From positions 682,001-746,000 of the forward strand of contig CBDAQO010000002.1 of the NCBI GenBank assembly GCA_965199105.1: a DNA stretch of 64,000 nucleotides, in the 5' to 3' direction. The position numbers and the translations under genes are program-made. The DNA is from LMUY01 sp965199105. Its GTDB lineage: Bacteria > Pseudomonadota > Alphaproteobacteria > Acetobacterales > Acetobacteraceae. The notes below the pieces were generated by a model, which was given only the letters and a program-made list of their open reading frames with translations, did not search any database and had not been told where the DNA came from. Each line of letters starts with the position of its first letter. The stretch's first letter is position 1. This document shows positions 51,598 to 60,730 of this stretch, piece after piece.

Positions 51598-52140
51598 CTA
51601 TCGGCCTTCGCGCAGCCGCTTGCAGTAAAACAGTCCACGCAGGTTGCGGCCATCCACCCTGGCATAGGCCGGGTGCTCGCCCCAGCGCAGGTAGCCAAGC
51701 CCCTCGTAGAGCTTGATCGCCGCCTCCTGGGTCTCGCGTACGTCCAGGTTCAGCATGGAGTAGCCGTAAGAGCGCGCTGCCTCCTCGACCCGGCGCGTGA
51801 TCAGCCGCGCCAGGCCGTGGCCGCGTGCATAGGGTGCCACGAAACTGTGCGTCAGCGTGGCCGCGAACGACTGTGCCTCGTTGTGCTTCGGCGGACGCAC
51901 GAGCTGCGCGCTGCCGACGATCACGCCATCCAGACGGCCGACGAACAGCTCCCGCTCAGGAACCAGCAGCAGGCCGCGAAAGAAGCCTTCCAGCGCCGTC
52001 CGCCCTGGAGAGCGCACCCAGCCGAAGCCGCCGCCGTCGATGATGGCCGCATCGGCCGCCTCGCACAGCGCCTGCAGGTCGTCGTCCGCCAGCACGGTGG
52101 CGCGCTCCACCGCCAGCACGGGGGCGTTATGCGCACTCAT
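51598..52140 (-). CDS. GNAT family N-acetyltransferase
   Basis: 180 residues from ATG 52140. Acetyl-CoA fold marks: LVPERELFVGRLDGVIVGSAQL, THSFVAPYARGHGLARLITRRV (the Q/RxxGxG/A loop is RGHGLA) and NLDVRETQEAAIKLYEGLGY. Substrate is unknown. It lies 38 bases after hisH on the same strand, where hisA is more usual. Confidence 0.87.
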   Translation of the reverse strand: MSAHNAPVLAVERATVLADDDLQALCEAADAAIIDGGGFGWVRSPGRTALEGFFRGLLLVPERELFVGRLDGVIVGSAQLVRPPKHNEAQSFAATLTHSFVAPYARGHGLARLITRRVEEAARSYGYSMLNLDVRETQEAAIKLYEGLGYLRWGEHPAYARVDGRNLRGLFYCKRLREGR

Positions 52141-52178
52141 GACAGCCCGCCCCAAACCACCCACCGACCGGCGCCCAC

Positions 52179-52817
52179 TTAGGGCCGCCAGCGCAGGAAG
52201 TTGGCCAGGATGCACAAGCCCGTGGCCTGGCTCTTCTCGACATGGAACTGGGTGCCCGCCCGCACGCCGGCTGCCACCATCGCGGTCACCGGGCCGCCGT
52301 AATCGGTGGTCGCGACCACGGCTTCGGGCGGCGCCCCCCGCATGGCGTAGCTGTGCACGAAGTAGGCGTGGTCGCCGGGCTGCAACCCGGCGAGCAGCGG
52401 ATGGCTGTCCGGCTCGAACTCCAGCGCGTTCCAGCCCATCTGCGGCAGCCGCAGCCCGGCGGCATCCATCGCGGCCACCTCGCCCGGGATCCAGCCGAAC
52501 CCGGGCGTCACGCGGTGTTCCAGCCCGCGCTCGGCCATGAGCTGCATCCCGACGCAGATGCCCAGGAACGGCCGCCCCGCCGCACCCGACGCCTCGAGCG
52601 CCGCGATCATGCCCGGGACGGCGGCCAAGCCCGCGGCGCAGTCGGCGAACGCGCCCTGGCCCGGCAGCACCACGCGGTCGGCCGCCGCAACCGCGTCCGG
52701 CTCGGCCGTCACGGTGATGGTGGCCGGGATGCCGGCGCTCTCGGCAGCGCGGGTGAGCGCGCGGGCCGCGGAGGTGAGGTTGCCGCTGCCGTAATCCACC
52801 ACCGCGACCTGCATCAT
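52179..52817 (-). CDS. hisH: Imidazole glycerol phosphate synthase subunit HisH
   Basis: 212 residues. Glutamine amidotransferase that feeds ammonia to HisF. Motifs: VAVVDYGSGNLTSAARAL, nucleophile cysteine in FLGICVGMQLM, GWNALEF, and the His/Glu pair in QFHVEKSQ. The ATG at 52817 overlaps the stop of the DUF2628 gene (ATGA). hisF and hisA are not in the window. Confidence 0.95.
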   Translation of the reverse strand: MMQVAVVDYGSGNLTSAARALTRAAESAGIPATITVTAEPDAVAAADRVVLPGQGAFADCAAGLAAVPGMIAALEASGAAGRPFLGICVGMQLMAERGLEHRVTPGFGWIPGEVAAMDAAGLRLPQMGWNALEFEPDSHPLLAGLQPGDHAYFVHSYAMRGAPPEAVVATTDYGGPVTAMVAAGVRAGTQFHVEKSQATGLCILANFLRWRP

Positions 52818-53164
52818 GCCAGTTGCCGGCGCAGGTCGCCGCGCGCCGAAAGCAGCCGCAGCAGGGCGTCGTCGCGCGACCGGCCAGCCACCACATGGGC
52901 CAACTCGAAGCGGCCCAGGCGCAGGCCGAAGCGGCGCAGATCGTTGCCGAACAGGCCGAGCAGCAGGAACAGGCCGAACCCGGCCACCGGCCCGGCCGCG
53001 GTGGCGCCCGCCAACACCAGCAGCGCGAGCGACAGGGCGGCGGCAATCCAGGCCCCGTGCGCCACCAGCCAGAGCGGGCCGAACAGGAACGCGCCCCAGG
53101 AAAACCCCTCGCGCACCAGCACCGGCTGTCGGCCCGCCCGCAGGTGCGCGGTGTAAATGTTCAC
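52814..53164 (-). CDS. DUF2628 small membrane protein
   Basis: 116 residues from GTG 53164. FSWGAFLFGPLWLVAHGAWI then two or three hydrophobic helices (AAALSLALLVLAGA, GPVAGFGLFLLLGLFG) match DUF2628. A C-terminal Arg-rich tail follows. The start overlaps the hisB stop (GTGA) and the stop overlaps the hisH start (ATGA), so it is coupled on both sides within the histidine operon. Its function is unknown. Confidence 0.85.
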   Translation of the reverse strand: MNIYTAHLRAGRQPVLVREGFSWGAFLFGPLWLVAHGAWIAAALSLALLVLAGATAAGPVAGFGLFLLLGLFGNDLRRFGLRLGRFELAHVVAGRSRDDALLRLLSARGDLRRQLA

Positions 53165-53751
53165 AGCGAGCCCTTGGTCGACGGGATAACGCCGGCGGTG
53201 CGCGGGTCCGGTTCGCTCGCCGCGCGCAGGGCCCGGGCGGCCGCCTTGAAGCAGCCTTCCGCGATGTGGTGGGCATTGCGGCCCGCCTTGGCGTGGATGT
53301 GCAGCGTGATCAGGGCATTGTGCGCGAAGGCACGGAAGAATTCCTCGAACAGCTCGGTGTCCATGGTGCCGATGGTCGCCACCCCAAACCCCACGCTCCA
53401 CGCCAGCAAGGGGCGGCCCGAGATGTCGACTGCCGCCTCCACCAGCGCCTCGTCCATCGGCACCACCGCCTGGCCGTAGCGCCGGATGCCGCGCTTGTCC
53501 CCGATCGCCTGGGCAAAGGCCTGCCCGAGCACGATGCCCACGTCCTCGACGGTGTGGTGATCGTCGATATGCAGGTCCCCCTGGGCCTGCACCGCCAGGT
53601 CGAACAGGGCGTGGCGGGCGAGGGCGGTGAGCATGTGGTCCATGAAGCCCACGCCGGTGGCGATCTCGGCCGTGCCGCTGCCGTCCAGGTTGAGGCTGAG
53701 CCGGATGTCGGTTTCCGAGGTGGTGCGGACGATGCTGGCGGTGCGGGACAT
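53161..53751 (-). CDS. hisB: Imidazoleglycerol-phosphate dehydratase
   Basis: 196 residues, monofunctional form. Motifs: GVGFMDHMLTALARHALFDL (in one segment), DLHIDDHHTVEDVGIVLGQA with its metal-binding histidines and glutamate, GIRRYGQAVVPMDEAL, and HIHAKAGRNAHHIAEGCFKA. It catalyses the sixth step of histidine synthesis. First visible gene of hisB-DUF2628-hisH. Confidence 0.97.
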   Translation of the reverse strand: MSRTASIVRTTSETDIRLSLNLDGSGTAEIATGVGFMDHMLTALARHALFDLAVQAQGDLHIDDHHTVEDVGIVLGQAFAQAIGDKRGIRRYGQAVVPMDEALVEAAVDISGRPLLAWSVGFGVATIGTMDTELFEEFFRAFAHNALITLHIHAKAGRNAHHIAEGCFKAAARALRAASEPDPRTAGVIPSTKGSL

Positions 53752-53822
53752 GGGCCGTGCATAGCGCAGGCGGCAGGTTTTGTCGCCGGGTCGCCGAACC
53801 CGCCTGGCGAGGCTGCGTCTGC

Positions 53823-53856
53823 TATCATGGACCGTTTGCTATCACGGATCGTTTGC
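53823..53856. repeat. Imperfect 17-bp tandem duplication
   Basis: Two adjacent 17-base units, TATCATGGACCGTTTGC and TATCACGGATCGTTTGC, that differ at two positions. They lie just upstream of the small gene at 53871, before its Shine-Dalgarno. A binding site for a regulator or a simple duplication. Confidence 0.75.
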
Positions 53857-53870
53857 AGGGAGCCCACGCG

Positions 53871-54047
53871 ATGGACGAGGACAAGCCGTACAAGCCGACA
53901 CTGCCGGGCAATCACGGCCAGTTCGGCGAGAACAATGCCACCGAGGCGTTCGAACGGCTCGAGGACCACCCGCCGGCGACCGACGGAGCGCCCAACCCGC
54001 CGGCGCCGAACGCCCCGCGGCAGACCAATGCCGGGGAACGCTCCTGA
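53871..54047 (+). CDS. Small hydrophilic hypothetical protein
   Basis: 58 residues from ATG 53871, with AGGGAG ten bases upstream. Rich in Asn, Pro, Glu and charged residues (DEDKPYKPTLPGNHGQFGEN and TEAFERLEDHPPATD), without a membrane segment, so probably disordered. No family recognised. Its stop overlaps the start of the SHOCT gene (TGATG). Confidence 0.6.
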   Translation: MDEDKPYKPTLPGNHGQFGENNATEAFERLEDHPPATDGAPNPPAPNAPRQTNAGERS

Positions 54048-54571
54048 TGGCGTCCGAGAACGACCTGGCAGCCCAATACGGCGTCAGCCCGGCGGCGGTG
54101 GAGGCGCTGCGGCAGGCGCTGGCGCGCGGCGGCGGGCGCATGGCGCAGTTCAGCCACCCCGATTTGGGCGGCATGGGCCAGTGGTCCGCCGGCGGCATGA
54201 CGCAGGTGGGCGACATGTTCAACACCGCCCTGCGCGACAAGGTGAACGCGCTGTGCACGGCCCTTGCCGGTGAGGCCGCGCCCCAACCGGTGCAGCCAGC
54301 CGACGCGACGCATGACTGGTGGCCCGCCGGCCTCGGCAGCCCGGCCGCCAGCGGTGGCCAGAACGGCATACGCTACGCCTACTTCCCCGCGCAACGCCGG
54401 GTCGCGGTAGAGCAGGCCGGCCAGGTGGCCCTGTACGACAGCGGCGAGCACCGCATCTCGGGCGTGTCGCAACAGCAGAGCGGCACGCAGGACCTCGCCT
54501 TCCACAGCCAGTTGGGCACGGTGCGCACCCGCGACCTGGCCCGGGTCGGCGAAGCAGATGCGGTTACCTAA
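54047..54571 (+). CDS. SHOCT domain protein
   Basis: 174 residues from ATG 54047. The N-terminal LAAQYGVSPAAVEALRQALARG and AQFSHPDLGGMGQW match the short C-terminal domain (SHOCT)-like oligomerisation motif seen in small bacterial proteins. A beta-rich C-terminal part follows (YFPAQRRVAVEQAGQVALYD, HRISGVSQQQ). Role is unknown. It is coupled to the preceding 58-residue gene and converges on the MFS gene with overlapping stops. Confidence 0.65.
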   Translation: MASENDLAAQYGVSPAAVEALRQALARGGGRMAQFSHPDLGGMGQWSAGGMTQVGDMFNTALRDKVNALCTALAGEAAPQPVQPADATHDWWPAGLGSPAASGGQNGIRYAYFPAQRRVAVEQAGQVALYDSGEHRISGVSQQQSGTQDLAFHSQLGTVRTRDLARVGEADAVT

Positions 54572-55965
54572 TGCGAGATCTGCTCGAGCGGCAGGTTGTT
54601 TACCACCGGGCCGGTCGAGATCGCGCCCATCACCATAACCATGCTGCCCGCAATGAAGGCGAACACCCCGAGCGTGCCGAACTCGCGCAGGAAGAAGGCG
54701 ATGAAGAAGGCGCCGAACACCGCCGAGATGCGGCTGAACGAGTAGACGAAGCCCACCGCCACCGACCGGATTCGCGTGGGATACAGCTCGGCCTGGTAGG
54801 CGTGGAAGGCGAACGACATGATGTTGGACGAGAGCGTCAGCATCACGCCGCATGCGATGATCGCCGGGGTCGCGGCCACCTGGCTGAACAGCAGGCCGAA
54901 CACCGCGAGCGACCCGGCGGCGGACACGATGAGCCATTTGCGCTCCACCTTGTCGGCGAAGGTGGCGCCGAGCAACGGGCCAATCGGCGCGGCCAGGGCG
55001 ATGATGAAGGTGTAGCCGAGCGATGAGGTGAGGGTGATGCCCTGCCGCACCAGCAGCGTCGGCACCCAGTTGGCGAAGCCGTAGAAGCCCACGGTCTGGA
55101 AGATGTTGAACACGACCAGCATCGCAGTGCGCCGGGCATACGGGGCGACGAACGCCTCCGCCAGGGTGCCGCGCGCGACCACCTGCTCCGGCGGGCCAGG
55201 CGGCGGCAGCACCATCCCGGTCTCGGCCGCCACCCGCAGCTCGAGCGCGCTCACCACCCGCTCCGCCTCCGCCAAGCGGCCGTGGGCAGCCAGCCAGCGC
55301 GGGCTTTCCGGCACTTGGCGTCGGATGAACCACACCGCGACCGCGCTCACCGAGCCGATCAGCACCACCCAGCGCCAGCTGCCGAACCCGTCCGGGCTGG
55401 TGGGCACCAGCAGCCAGGCCAGCAGCGCCACGGTCGGCACGGAGGCGAACTGCACAGTCTGGTTCACCGCGAACGCCCGGCCACGCATCGTCTTGGGCAC
55501 CAGCTCGCTGATGTAGGTGTCGATCGTCACCAGCTCCACGCCGATGCCGATGCCGGCGATGAAGCGCCAGACGTTGAGGCCGAGCGCGCCCGTTTGCGTC
55601 GCCATGGCGGCGGAGGCGACGGCATACCACAGCAGCGAGATGGTGAAGATGGTGCGGCGGCCAAACCGGTCTGCCACGAAGCCGAACACCATCGTGCCGA
55701 TGAACAGCCCGGCGAACAGCGCGGCGACGAAGCTCGCCACCCCCGAACTGCCGAACAGACCCGGCGTGGTGGTGGTCAGGATGTGTTCGCGCACCAGCGC
55801 GGGGGCGATGTAGGCGGTGAGGAACAGGTCGTAGAACTCGAAGAAGCCGCCCAGGCTGAGCAACGCCACCCACACCCACAGCGAGCGGCTGGGGGGCAGC
55901 CGGTCAAGCCGCGCGCCGATCGCGCCGGCAGCCAGCGTGGTCTCGTCATCCGCAACGGTCAGCAT
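54568..55965 (-). CDS. MFS transporter
   Basis: 465 residues, 12 predicted membrane helices. N-terminal helix with GGFFEFYDLFLTAYIAPAL (sugar/aromatic acid porter-like D-x-F), DRFGRRTIFT loop between helices 2 and 3, GIGIGVELVTIDTYISELVP and the PESPRWLAAHGR loop of the sugar-porter/NiaP group. Likely substrate is a sugar, aromatic acid or nicotinate; it cannot be narrowed. It stands alone, divergent from hslV. Confidence 0.9.
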   Translation of the reverse strand: MLTVADDETTLAAGAIGARLDRLPPSRSLWVWVALLSLGGFFEFYDLFLTAYIAPALVREHILTTTTPGLFGSSGVASFVAALFAGLFIGTMVFGFVADRFGRRTIFTISLLWYAVASAAMATQTGALGLNVWRFIAGIGIGVELVTIDTYISELVPKTMRGRAFAVNQTVQFASVPTVALLAWLLVPTSPDGFGSWRWVVLIGSVSAVAVWFIRRQVPESPRWLAAHGRLAEAERVVSALELRVAAETGMVLPPPGPPEQVVARGTLAEAFVAPYARRTAMLVVFNIFQTVGFYGFANWVPTLLVRQGITLTSSLGYTFIIALAAPIGPLLGATFADKVERKWLIVSAAGSLAVFGLLFSQVAATPAIIACGVMLTLSSNIMSFAFHAYQAELYPTRIRSVAVGFVYSFSRISAVFGAFFIAFFLREFGTLGVFAFIAGSMVMVMGAISTGPVVNNLPLEQISH

Positions 55966-56139
55966 CGAGCGGCCCTCCCCAGGGCAAATTCTGTTTCGTT
56001 CGTGCTTAGAGCAGATCGACCGCGCAGGAAATCACCCGGCATTAGTTTTGCCAGCCGCCACCCATGCCCCAGGAGGCTGAGCCAGGACTGCAGGGCGGGC
56101 GTCTTGCGCACACCCCCCACGCTCGCCATTTGGGAACCC

Positions 56140-56697
56140 ATGCAGAACACACCGTACGATCCCGTGGGCTGGCACGGCACCACTATCCTTTGCGTGCGCC
56201 GCGACGGGCATGTTGCCATGGCGGGGGACGGGCAGGTCACGCTGGGCCAGACCGTGATCAAGGGCAACGCGCGCAAGGTGCGCCGCATTGGGGCGGGCGA
56301 GCGGGTGCTGGCCGGGTTTGCCGGCGCCACCGCGGACGCCTTCACACTGCTGGAGCGGCTCGAGGCCAAGCTGGAGCGCTTCCCCAACCAGCTCGAGCGC
56401 GCCTGCGTGGAGCTGGCCAAGGACTGGCGCACCGACCGCTACCTGCGCCGCCTGGAAGCGATGATGGCGGTGGCCGATGCCGACCGCTCCTTCACCCTCA
56501 CCGGCAACGGCGACGTGCTGGAGCCGGACGACGGCGTGATCGCCATCGGCTCTGGCGGCAACTTCGCGCTCGCCGCCGCCCGCGCCCTCATGGATGTGGA
56601 GGGCCTCTCCGCCGAGGACGTCGCGCGCCGGGCCATGCGCATCGCCAGCGACATCTGCGTCTATACCAACACCTCTGTCATCATCGAGACCCTGTGA
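56140..56697 (+). CDS. hslV: ATP-dependent protease subunit HslV
   Basis: 185 residues. Ntn-hydrolase: a 13-residue propeptide is removed before HG/TTILCVRR, exposing catalytic Thr14. GHVAMAGDGQVTLGQTVIKGNARKVRR and AGFAGATADAFTLLERLEAKL (in parts) are diagnostic. It forms the two-ring peptidase of the HslVU complex. The stop overlaps the hslU start (TGATG). Confidence 0.97.
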   Translation: MQNTPYDPVGWHGTTILCVRRDGHVAMAGDGQVTLGQTVIKGNARKVRRIGAGERVLAGFAGATADAFTLLERLEAKLERFPNQLERACVELAKDWRTDRYLRRLEAMMAVADADRSFTLTGNGDVLEPDDGVIAIGSGGNFALAAARALMDVEGLSAEDVARRAMRIASDICVYTNTSVIIETL

Positions 56698-58016
56698 TGG
56701 ACGTTCCAACCTATTCCCCGCGCGAGATCGTCTCCGAACTCGACCGGTTCATCGTCGGCCAGAACGACGCCAAGCGCGCCGTGGCAATCGCGCTGCGCAA
56801 CCGCTGGCGCCGGCAGCAACTGCCCGAAAGCCTGCGCGAGGAGGTGGTGCCGAAGAACATCCTGATGATCGGGCCCACCGGCTGCGGCAAGACCGAGATT
56901 GCCCGTCGCCTGGCCAAGCTCGCGCAAGCGCCGTTCCTGAAGGTGGAGGCGACCAAGTTCACCGAGGTCGGGTATGTCGGCCGCGACGTGGACAGCATCG
57001 TGCGCGACCTGGTGGAGGTCAGCATCACCATGCTGCGCGAATCTTCCCGCAAGGACGTGCAGGCGAAGGCGGAATCGCAGGCGGAGGACAAGCTGGTGAC
57101 CGCACTGGTGGGCGAGGGCGCCGGCGGCGACACGCGGGCCAAGTTCCGCCGCATGCTGCGCGATGGCGAGCTGGAGGAGAAGGAAGTGGAGGTGCAGGTG
57201 GCCGACTCCGGCGCCTCGCCGCTGGGCCAGCTCGACATCCCGGGGATGCCGCCGGGCCAGATGATCAACCTTGGCGAGATGATGAAGGGCATGATGGGCC
57301 GGCAGCAGAAGGCGCGCCGCATGTCGGTTTCCGCCGCCCGCGCCGCCCTCACCCGCGACGAGGCCGACCACCTGCTGGACAACGAGCAGGTCACCAAGGA
57401 CGCCGTGTTCCATGCCGAGCAGAACGGCATCGTGTTCCTCGACGAGATCGACAAGGTGTGCGCGCGGTCCGGCGAGGGCGGGCTGCGCGGCGGCGACGTG
57501 TCTCGCGAGGGGGTGCAGCGCGACCTGCTGCCGCTGATCGAGGGCACCACGGTCTCCACCAAATACGGCCCGGTGAAGACCGACCACGTGCTGTTCATCG
57601 CCTCGGGCGCGTTCCACCTGGCCAAGCCGTCCGACCTGCTGCCGGAGCTGCAGGGCCGGCTGCCGATCCGGGTGGAGCTGGCGCCGCTGTCCCGCGCCGA
57701 CCTGCGGCAGATCCTGGTGGAACCGGAGCACAGCCTGCTGAAGCAATACGGCGCGCTGATGGGCACGGAGGGGCTGACGCTCGAGTTCAGCGAGGACGCC
57801 ATCGACGCGCTGGCCGAGTTGGCGTCCGACATCAACGACCGGGTGGAGAACATCGGCGCCCGCCGGCTGGCAACCGTGCTGGAGAAGCTGCTGGAGGAGA
57901 TCAGCTTCACCGCCAGCGACCGCCGCGGCGACGTGGTGAAGGTGGACGCCGCCTACGTGAACGAGCGCGTGGCGCCGCTGGCCGCAAGGGGTGATCTGAG
58001 CCGCTTTATCCTTTAG
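56697..58016 (+). CDS. hslU: HslU, ATPase subunit of the HslVU protease
   Basis: 439 residues. AAA+ unfoldase with Walker A GPTGCGKT at residues 59-66, the VGYVGRD pore loop, the I-domain with QMINLGEMMKGMMG, Walker B FLDEIDKV and sensor motif ARRLATVLEKLLEE. It unfolds substrates for HslV. Start overlaps the hslV stop. Confidence 0.98.
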   Translation: MDVPTYSPREIVSELDRFIVGQNDAKRAVAIALRNRWRRQQLPESLREEVVPKNILMIGPTGCGKTEIARRLAKLAQAPFLKVEATKFTEVGYVGRDVDSIVRDLVEVSITMLRESSRKDVQAKAESQAEDKLVTALVGEGAGGDTRAKFRRMLRDGELEEKEVEVQVADSGASPLGQLDIPGMPPGQMINLGEMMKGMMGRQQKARRMSVSAARAALTRDEADHLLDNEQVTKDAVFHAEQNGIVFLDEIDKVCARSGEGGLRGGDVSREGVQRDLLPLIEGTTVSTKYGPVKTDHVLFIASGAFHLAKPSDLLPELQGRLPIRVELAPLSRADLRQILVEPEHSLLKQYGALMGTEGLTLEFSEDAIDALAELASDINDRVENIGARRLATVLEKLLEEISFTASDRRGDVVKVDAAYVNERVAPLAARGDLSRFIL

Positions 58017-58058
58017 CTCGGGCTGGCGTCGATTGACGAGGCAACCGTCCGGCGTCAC

Positions 58059-58535
58059 ATGCCGGGCATGAGTAATCCCTTCGTCGAACCGTCCGAGCCC
58101 ACCGCCGCCGAGGCCATCGCCGCGCTTGCCGAGGAGTTGGGCGTGTTCGATGACTGGATGGAGCGCTACCAGTATATCATCGAGCTCGGGCGCAAGCTCC
58201 CTGCCCTGCCCGCGGGCTGGATGGACGACAGCCACCGCGTGCCGGGTTGCCAGAGCAAGGTCTGGATGGAGGCGGCGATGCAGGGCCCGGTGCTCAAGCT
58301 GGCCGGCGCGTCGGACGCAGCGATCGTCTCGGGCTTGGTGGCGATGCTGCTGCGCGTCTATTCTGGCCGCGCCCCCGCCGAAATCGTCGCCACCGACCCG
58401 GTGTTTCTGCGCGACCTCGGCCTGCTGGAAGCGCTCTCCACCAACCGCGGCAACGGCATCGCCGCGATGGCGCGCGCAATCCGCTCCGCCGCCGAGGCAG
58501 AGGTCCGGACTCTGCCGCAAACAACGCAGGGGTGA
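58059..58535 (+). CDS. sufE: SufE family cysteine desulfuration protein
   Basis: 158 residues from ATG 58059 (ATG 58068 also possible). ERYQYIIELGRKLPALPAGW then the sulfur-accepting cysteine C64 in HRVPGCQSKVW, and IVSGLVAMLLRVYSGRAP. It takes persulfide from the SufS desulfurase for iron-sulfur cluster assembly. It lies 42 bases after hslU. Confidence 0.93.
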   Translation: MPGMSNPFVEPSEPTAAEAIAALAEELGVFDDWMERYQYIIELGRKLPALPAGWMDDSHRVPGCQSKVWMEAAMQGPVLKLAGASDAAIVSGLVAMLLRVYSGRAPAEIVATDPVFLRDLGLLEALSTNRGNGIAAMARAIRSAAEAEVRTLPQTTQG

Positions 58536-58573
58536 GGGGACGACCGTCCCTTTCCGGGTGCAGGGCAGCGCCG

Positions 58574-60043
58574 CTAAGCCCGCACCGGCTCCGCCTGCAC
58601 CAGCAACGGCCGCGCGGGCTCCAGCGAGGGCGTGTGCGCCGGCAGCACCAGCGTGGCGCGCAGGCCGGGCTCCGCGTCCTGCAGGAGGAGCGTGCCGGCG
58701 TGCAGGTGGGCCACCGCGTCCACCAGGGCCAAGCCCAGGCCGGAGCCCGGGGTTTGCCGCGCCGCCTCGCCACGGAAGAACCGCTCGGTCGCGCGCGCCC
58801 GGTCGGCGAGCGGGATGCCGGGTCCGGCGTCCTGCACCGTGATGGCGATCTGGCTGTCGGTGTGCCGGGCCAGGAGCTGCACGACGCTGCCGGCGGGGGA
58901 GAACTTCAGCGCGTTGTCCAGCAGGTTCACCACTGCCTGGCCGATCAGGTCGCGGTCGCCATGCACCCGCAGCGGGCTGTCGGCCTGGAACACCAACTGC
59001 TTGCCGGTCTCCTCGGCGGGGGCGGCGTAGAGGTCGCCCAGGTCGGCCAGCAAGGGCGCCAGGTCCAGGTCGGCGAAGGCTGAGCGGCGCGTGCCGGCCT
59101 CGATCTCGGCGATCCGCAGCAGCGCCTCGAACACCGACGCCACACTGTCCAGGTCGCTCATCGCCCGGCAGACCGCGGCGCGCAAATCCTCCACCGTGGC
59201 GGCATGTGCCGACGCGTCCTCCAGCCGGGCGCGGGCGCGGGCGATCGGGGTGCGCAGATCGTGCGCGATGCTGTTGGAGACCTCGCGCACCCCGTCCATC
59301 AGGCGGGCGATGCGGTCGAGCATCTCGTTGATGGTCTCGGCCAGCCCGTCGAACTCGTCGCGCCGCCCGCTCAGGCGGACCCGGCGGCGCAGGTCACCCT
59401 GCGCGATGGCCGCTGCCGTGTCGGACACGCTCTTGATCATGCGGCGGAACAGACGCTGCATCACCAGGCCGCCCACCGAGCCGAGCAGCGCCAGCAGCAC
59501 CAGCGACCACAGCAGCGCCGAGGTCAGCAGCGCGCGGATCGGCGCCCGCGTCTCGATGTCGCGGCCGACCAGCAGGCGGCCGCCATCCGGCAGGTCGAAC
59601 CGCTCCACCCGGGCCATGCTGCCGATGCCAGCGCGCGTCACCATCAGCTCGTAGGACGTCTCGGTCTGCGCCACCGCGCCGGGCCAGGTGGTCAGGTTGC
59701 CGGCCAACGGGTGCATCTGCGGGTCGACCAGGAGGTAGATCGCGTCGTCGTCGGCGTTCTCGGCCAGGCGGTCCTCGATGGTGGCCTGCAGCGCCGGCAT
59801 GCCCCCCTCCTGCCACTGCTCTGCCAGGCCCTGCGCGTCGGCGTGGATCGCGGCCTGCACCTGGCGATCCAGCAGGCCGGCGGTCGCCCACCACAGGAAC
59901 AGCACCAAAGCGAGCGCGCTAAGGGCAAACAGCACGGCGTAGACCATGGCCAGCCGCAGCCCGGCGGATCGCCACAGCCGCGGCCCGGCACCGGACGAGC
60001 CGGCGGCGGACGGGCCGGCCGCGCTTAGCCCAGAGGGCTTCAC
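58574..60043 (-). CDS. Two-component sensor histidine kinase
   Basis: 489 residues from GTG 60043. Two membrane helices (LAMVYAVLFALSALALVLFL and LLWSLVLLALLGSVGGLVM) enclose a ~130-residue periplasmic sensor. HAMP linker, then phosphoacceptor His260 in SIAHDLRTPIARARARLED, N-box NLLDNALKFSP, and G-boxes DAGPGIP and GSGLGLALV. It follows the response regulator gene by 9 bases. The signal is unknown; an envelope stress is suggested by the HtrA-type protease upstream. Confidence 0.94.
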   Translation of the reverse strand: MKPSGLSAAGPSAAGSSGAGPRLWRSAGLRLAMVYAVLFALSALALVLFLWWATAGLLDRQVQAAIHADAQGLAEQWQEGGMPALQATIEDRLAENADDDAIYLLVDPQMHPLAGNLTTWPGAVAQTETSYELMVTRAGIGSMARVERFDLPDGGRLLVGRDIETRAPIRALLTSALLWSLVLLALLGSVGGLVMQRLFRRMIKSVSDTAAAIAQGDLRRRVRLSGRRDEFDGLAETINEMLDRIARLMDGVREVSNSIAHDLRTPIARARARLEDASAHAATVEDLRAAVCRAMSDLDSVASVFEALLRIAEIEAGTRRSAFADLDLAPLLADLGDLYAAPAEETGKQLVFQADSPLRVHGDRDLIGQAVVNLLDNALKFSPAGSVVQLLARHTDSQIAITVQDAGPGIPLADRARATERFFRGEAARQTPGSGLGLALVDAVAHLHAGTLLLQDAEPGLRATLVLPAHTPSLEPARPLLVQAEPVRA

Positions 60044-60052
60044 GGCGCGCGC

Positions 60053-60730
60053 CTACTCGGCGCGGAGCATGTATCCGGCATTGCGCACGGTATGCAGCAG
60101 GGGGGAGCCGAACGGCTTGTCGATCTTCTGGCGCAGGCGGCTGACATGCACGTCGATCACGTTGGTTTGCGGGTCGAAATGGTAGTCCCACACGCCCTCG
60201 AGCAGCATCGTGCGCGTCACCACCTGGCCGGCGTGGTTCATCAGGAACTCGAGCAGGCGGTATTCGCGCGGCTGCAGGTCGATGCGCTGGCCGGCGCGGC
60301 GCACGGTGCGGGAGAGCCGTTCCATCTCGAGGTCTCCCACCACCACCTTGGTTTGCGGCCCTTCGGCCTTGCCACGCCGGGTCAGCGCTTCCACGCGGGC
60401 GAGCAGCTCGGCGAAGGCGAAGGGCTTGGTGAGGTAGTCGTCGCCGCCCGCCTTCAGGCCGCGCACCCGCTCGTCCACCTGGCCCAGCGCGGAAAGGAAC
60501 AGCACCGGGGTGGCGTTGTCCTGGGCGCGCAGCGTCTCGAGCAGGCGCAGGCCGTCGATGCCGCCCGGGAGCATGCGGTCGAGGATGATGGCGTCGAACG
60601 CCTCGCTGGCGGCCATGAACAGGCCGTCGCGGCCATTGTCGGCGTGTTCGGCCACGTGCCCGGCCTCGCGCAGGCCCTTGACGACGAACGCCGCGACGTC
60701 CTTGTCGTCCTCCACCACCAGGATGCGCAT
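60053..60730 (-). CDS. OmpR/PhoB family response regulator
   Basis: 225 residues. Receiver domain with acidic pair VVEDDKD, phosphoacceptor D51 (IILDRMLPG) and conserved lysine in YLTKPF. C-terminal winged helix with LQPREYRLLEFLMNHAGQVV and NVIDVHVSRLRQKID. Start overlaps the protease gene stop by one base. Confidence 0.96.
   Translation of the reverse strand: MRILVVEDDKDVAAFVVKGLREAGHVAEHADNGRDGLFMAASEAFDAIILDRMLPGGIDGLRLLETLRAQDNATPVLFLSALGQVDERVRGLKAGGDDYLTKPFAFAELLARVEALTRRGKAEGPQTKVVVGDLEMERLSRTVRRAGQRIDLQPREYRLLEFLMNHAGQVVTRTMLLEGVWDYHFDPQTNVIDVHVSRLRQKIDKPFGSPLLHTVRNAGYMLRAE

Noticed and set aside
56100..56139. Heat-shock sigma-32 type promoter for hslVU
   Set aside because: A CTTGCG box is present but the -10 would lie within ten bases of the ATG and matches poorly.
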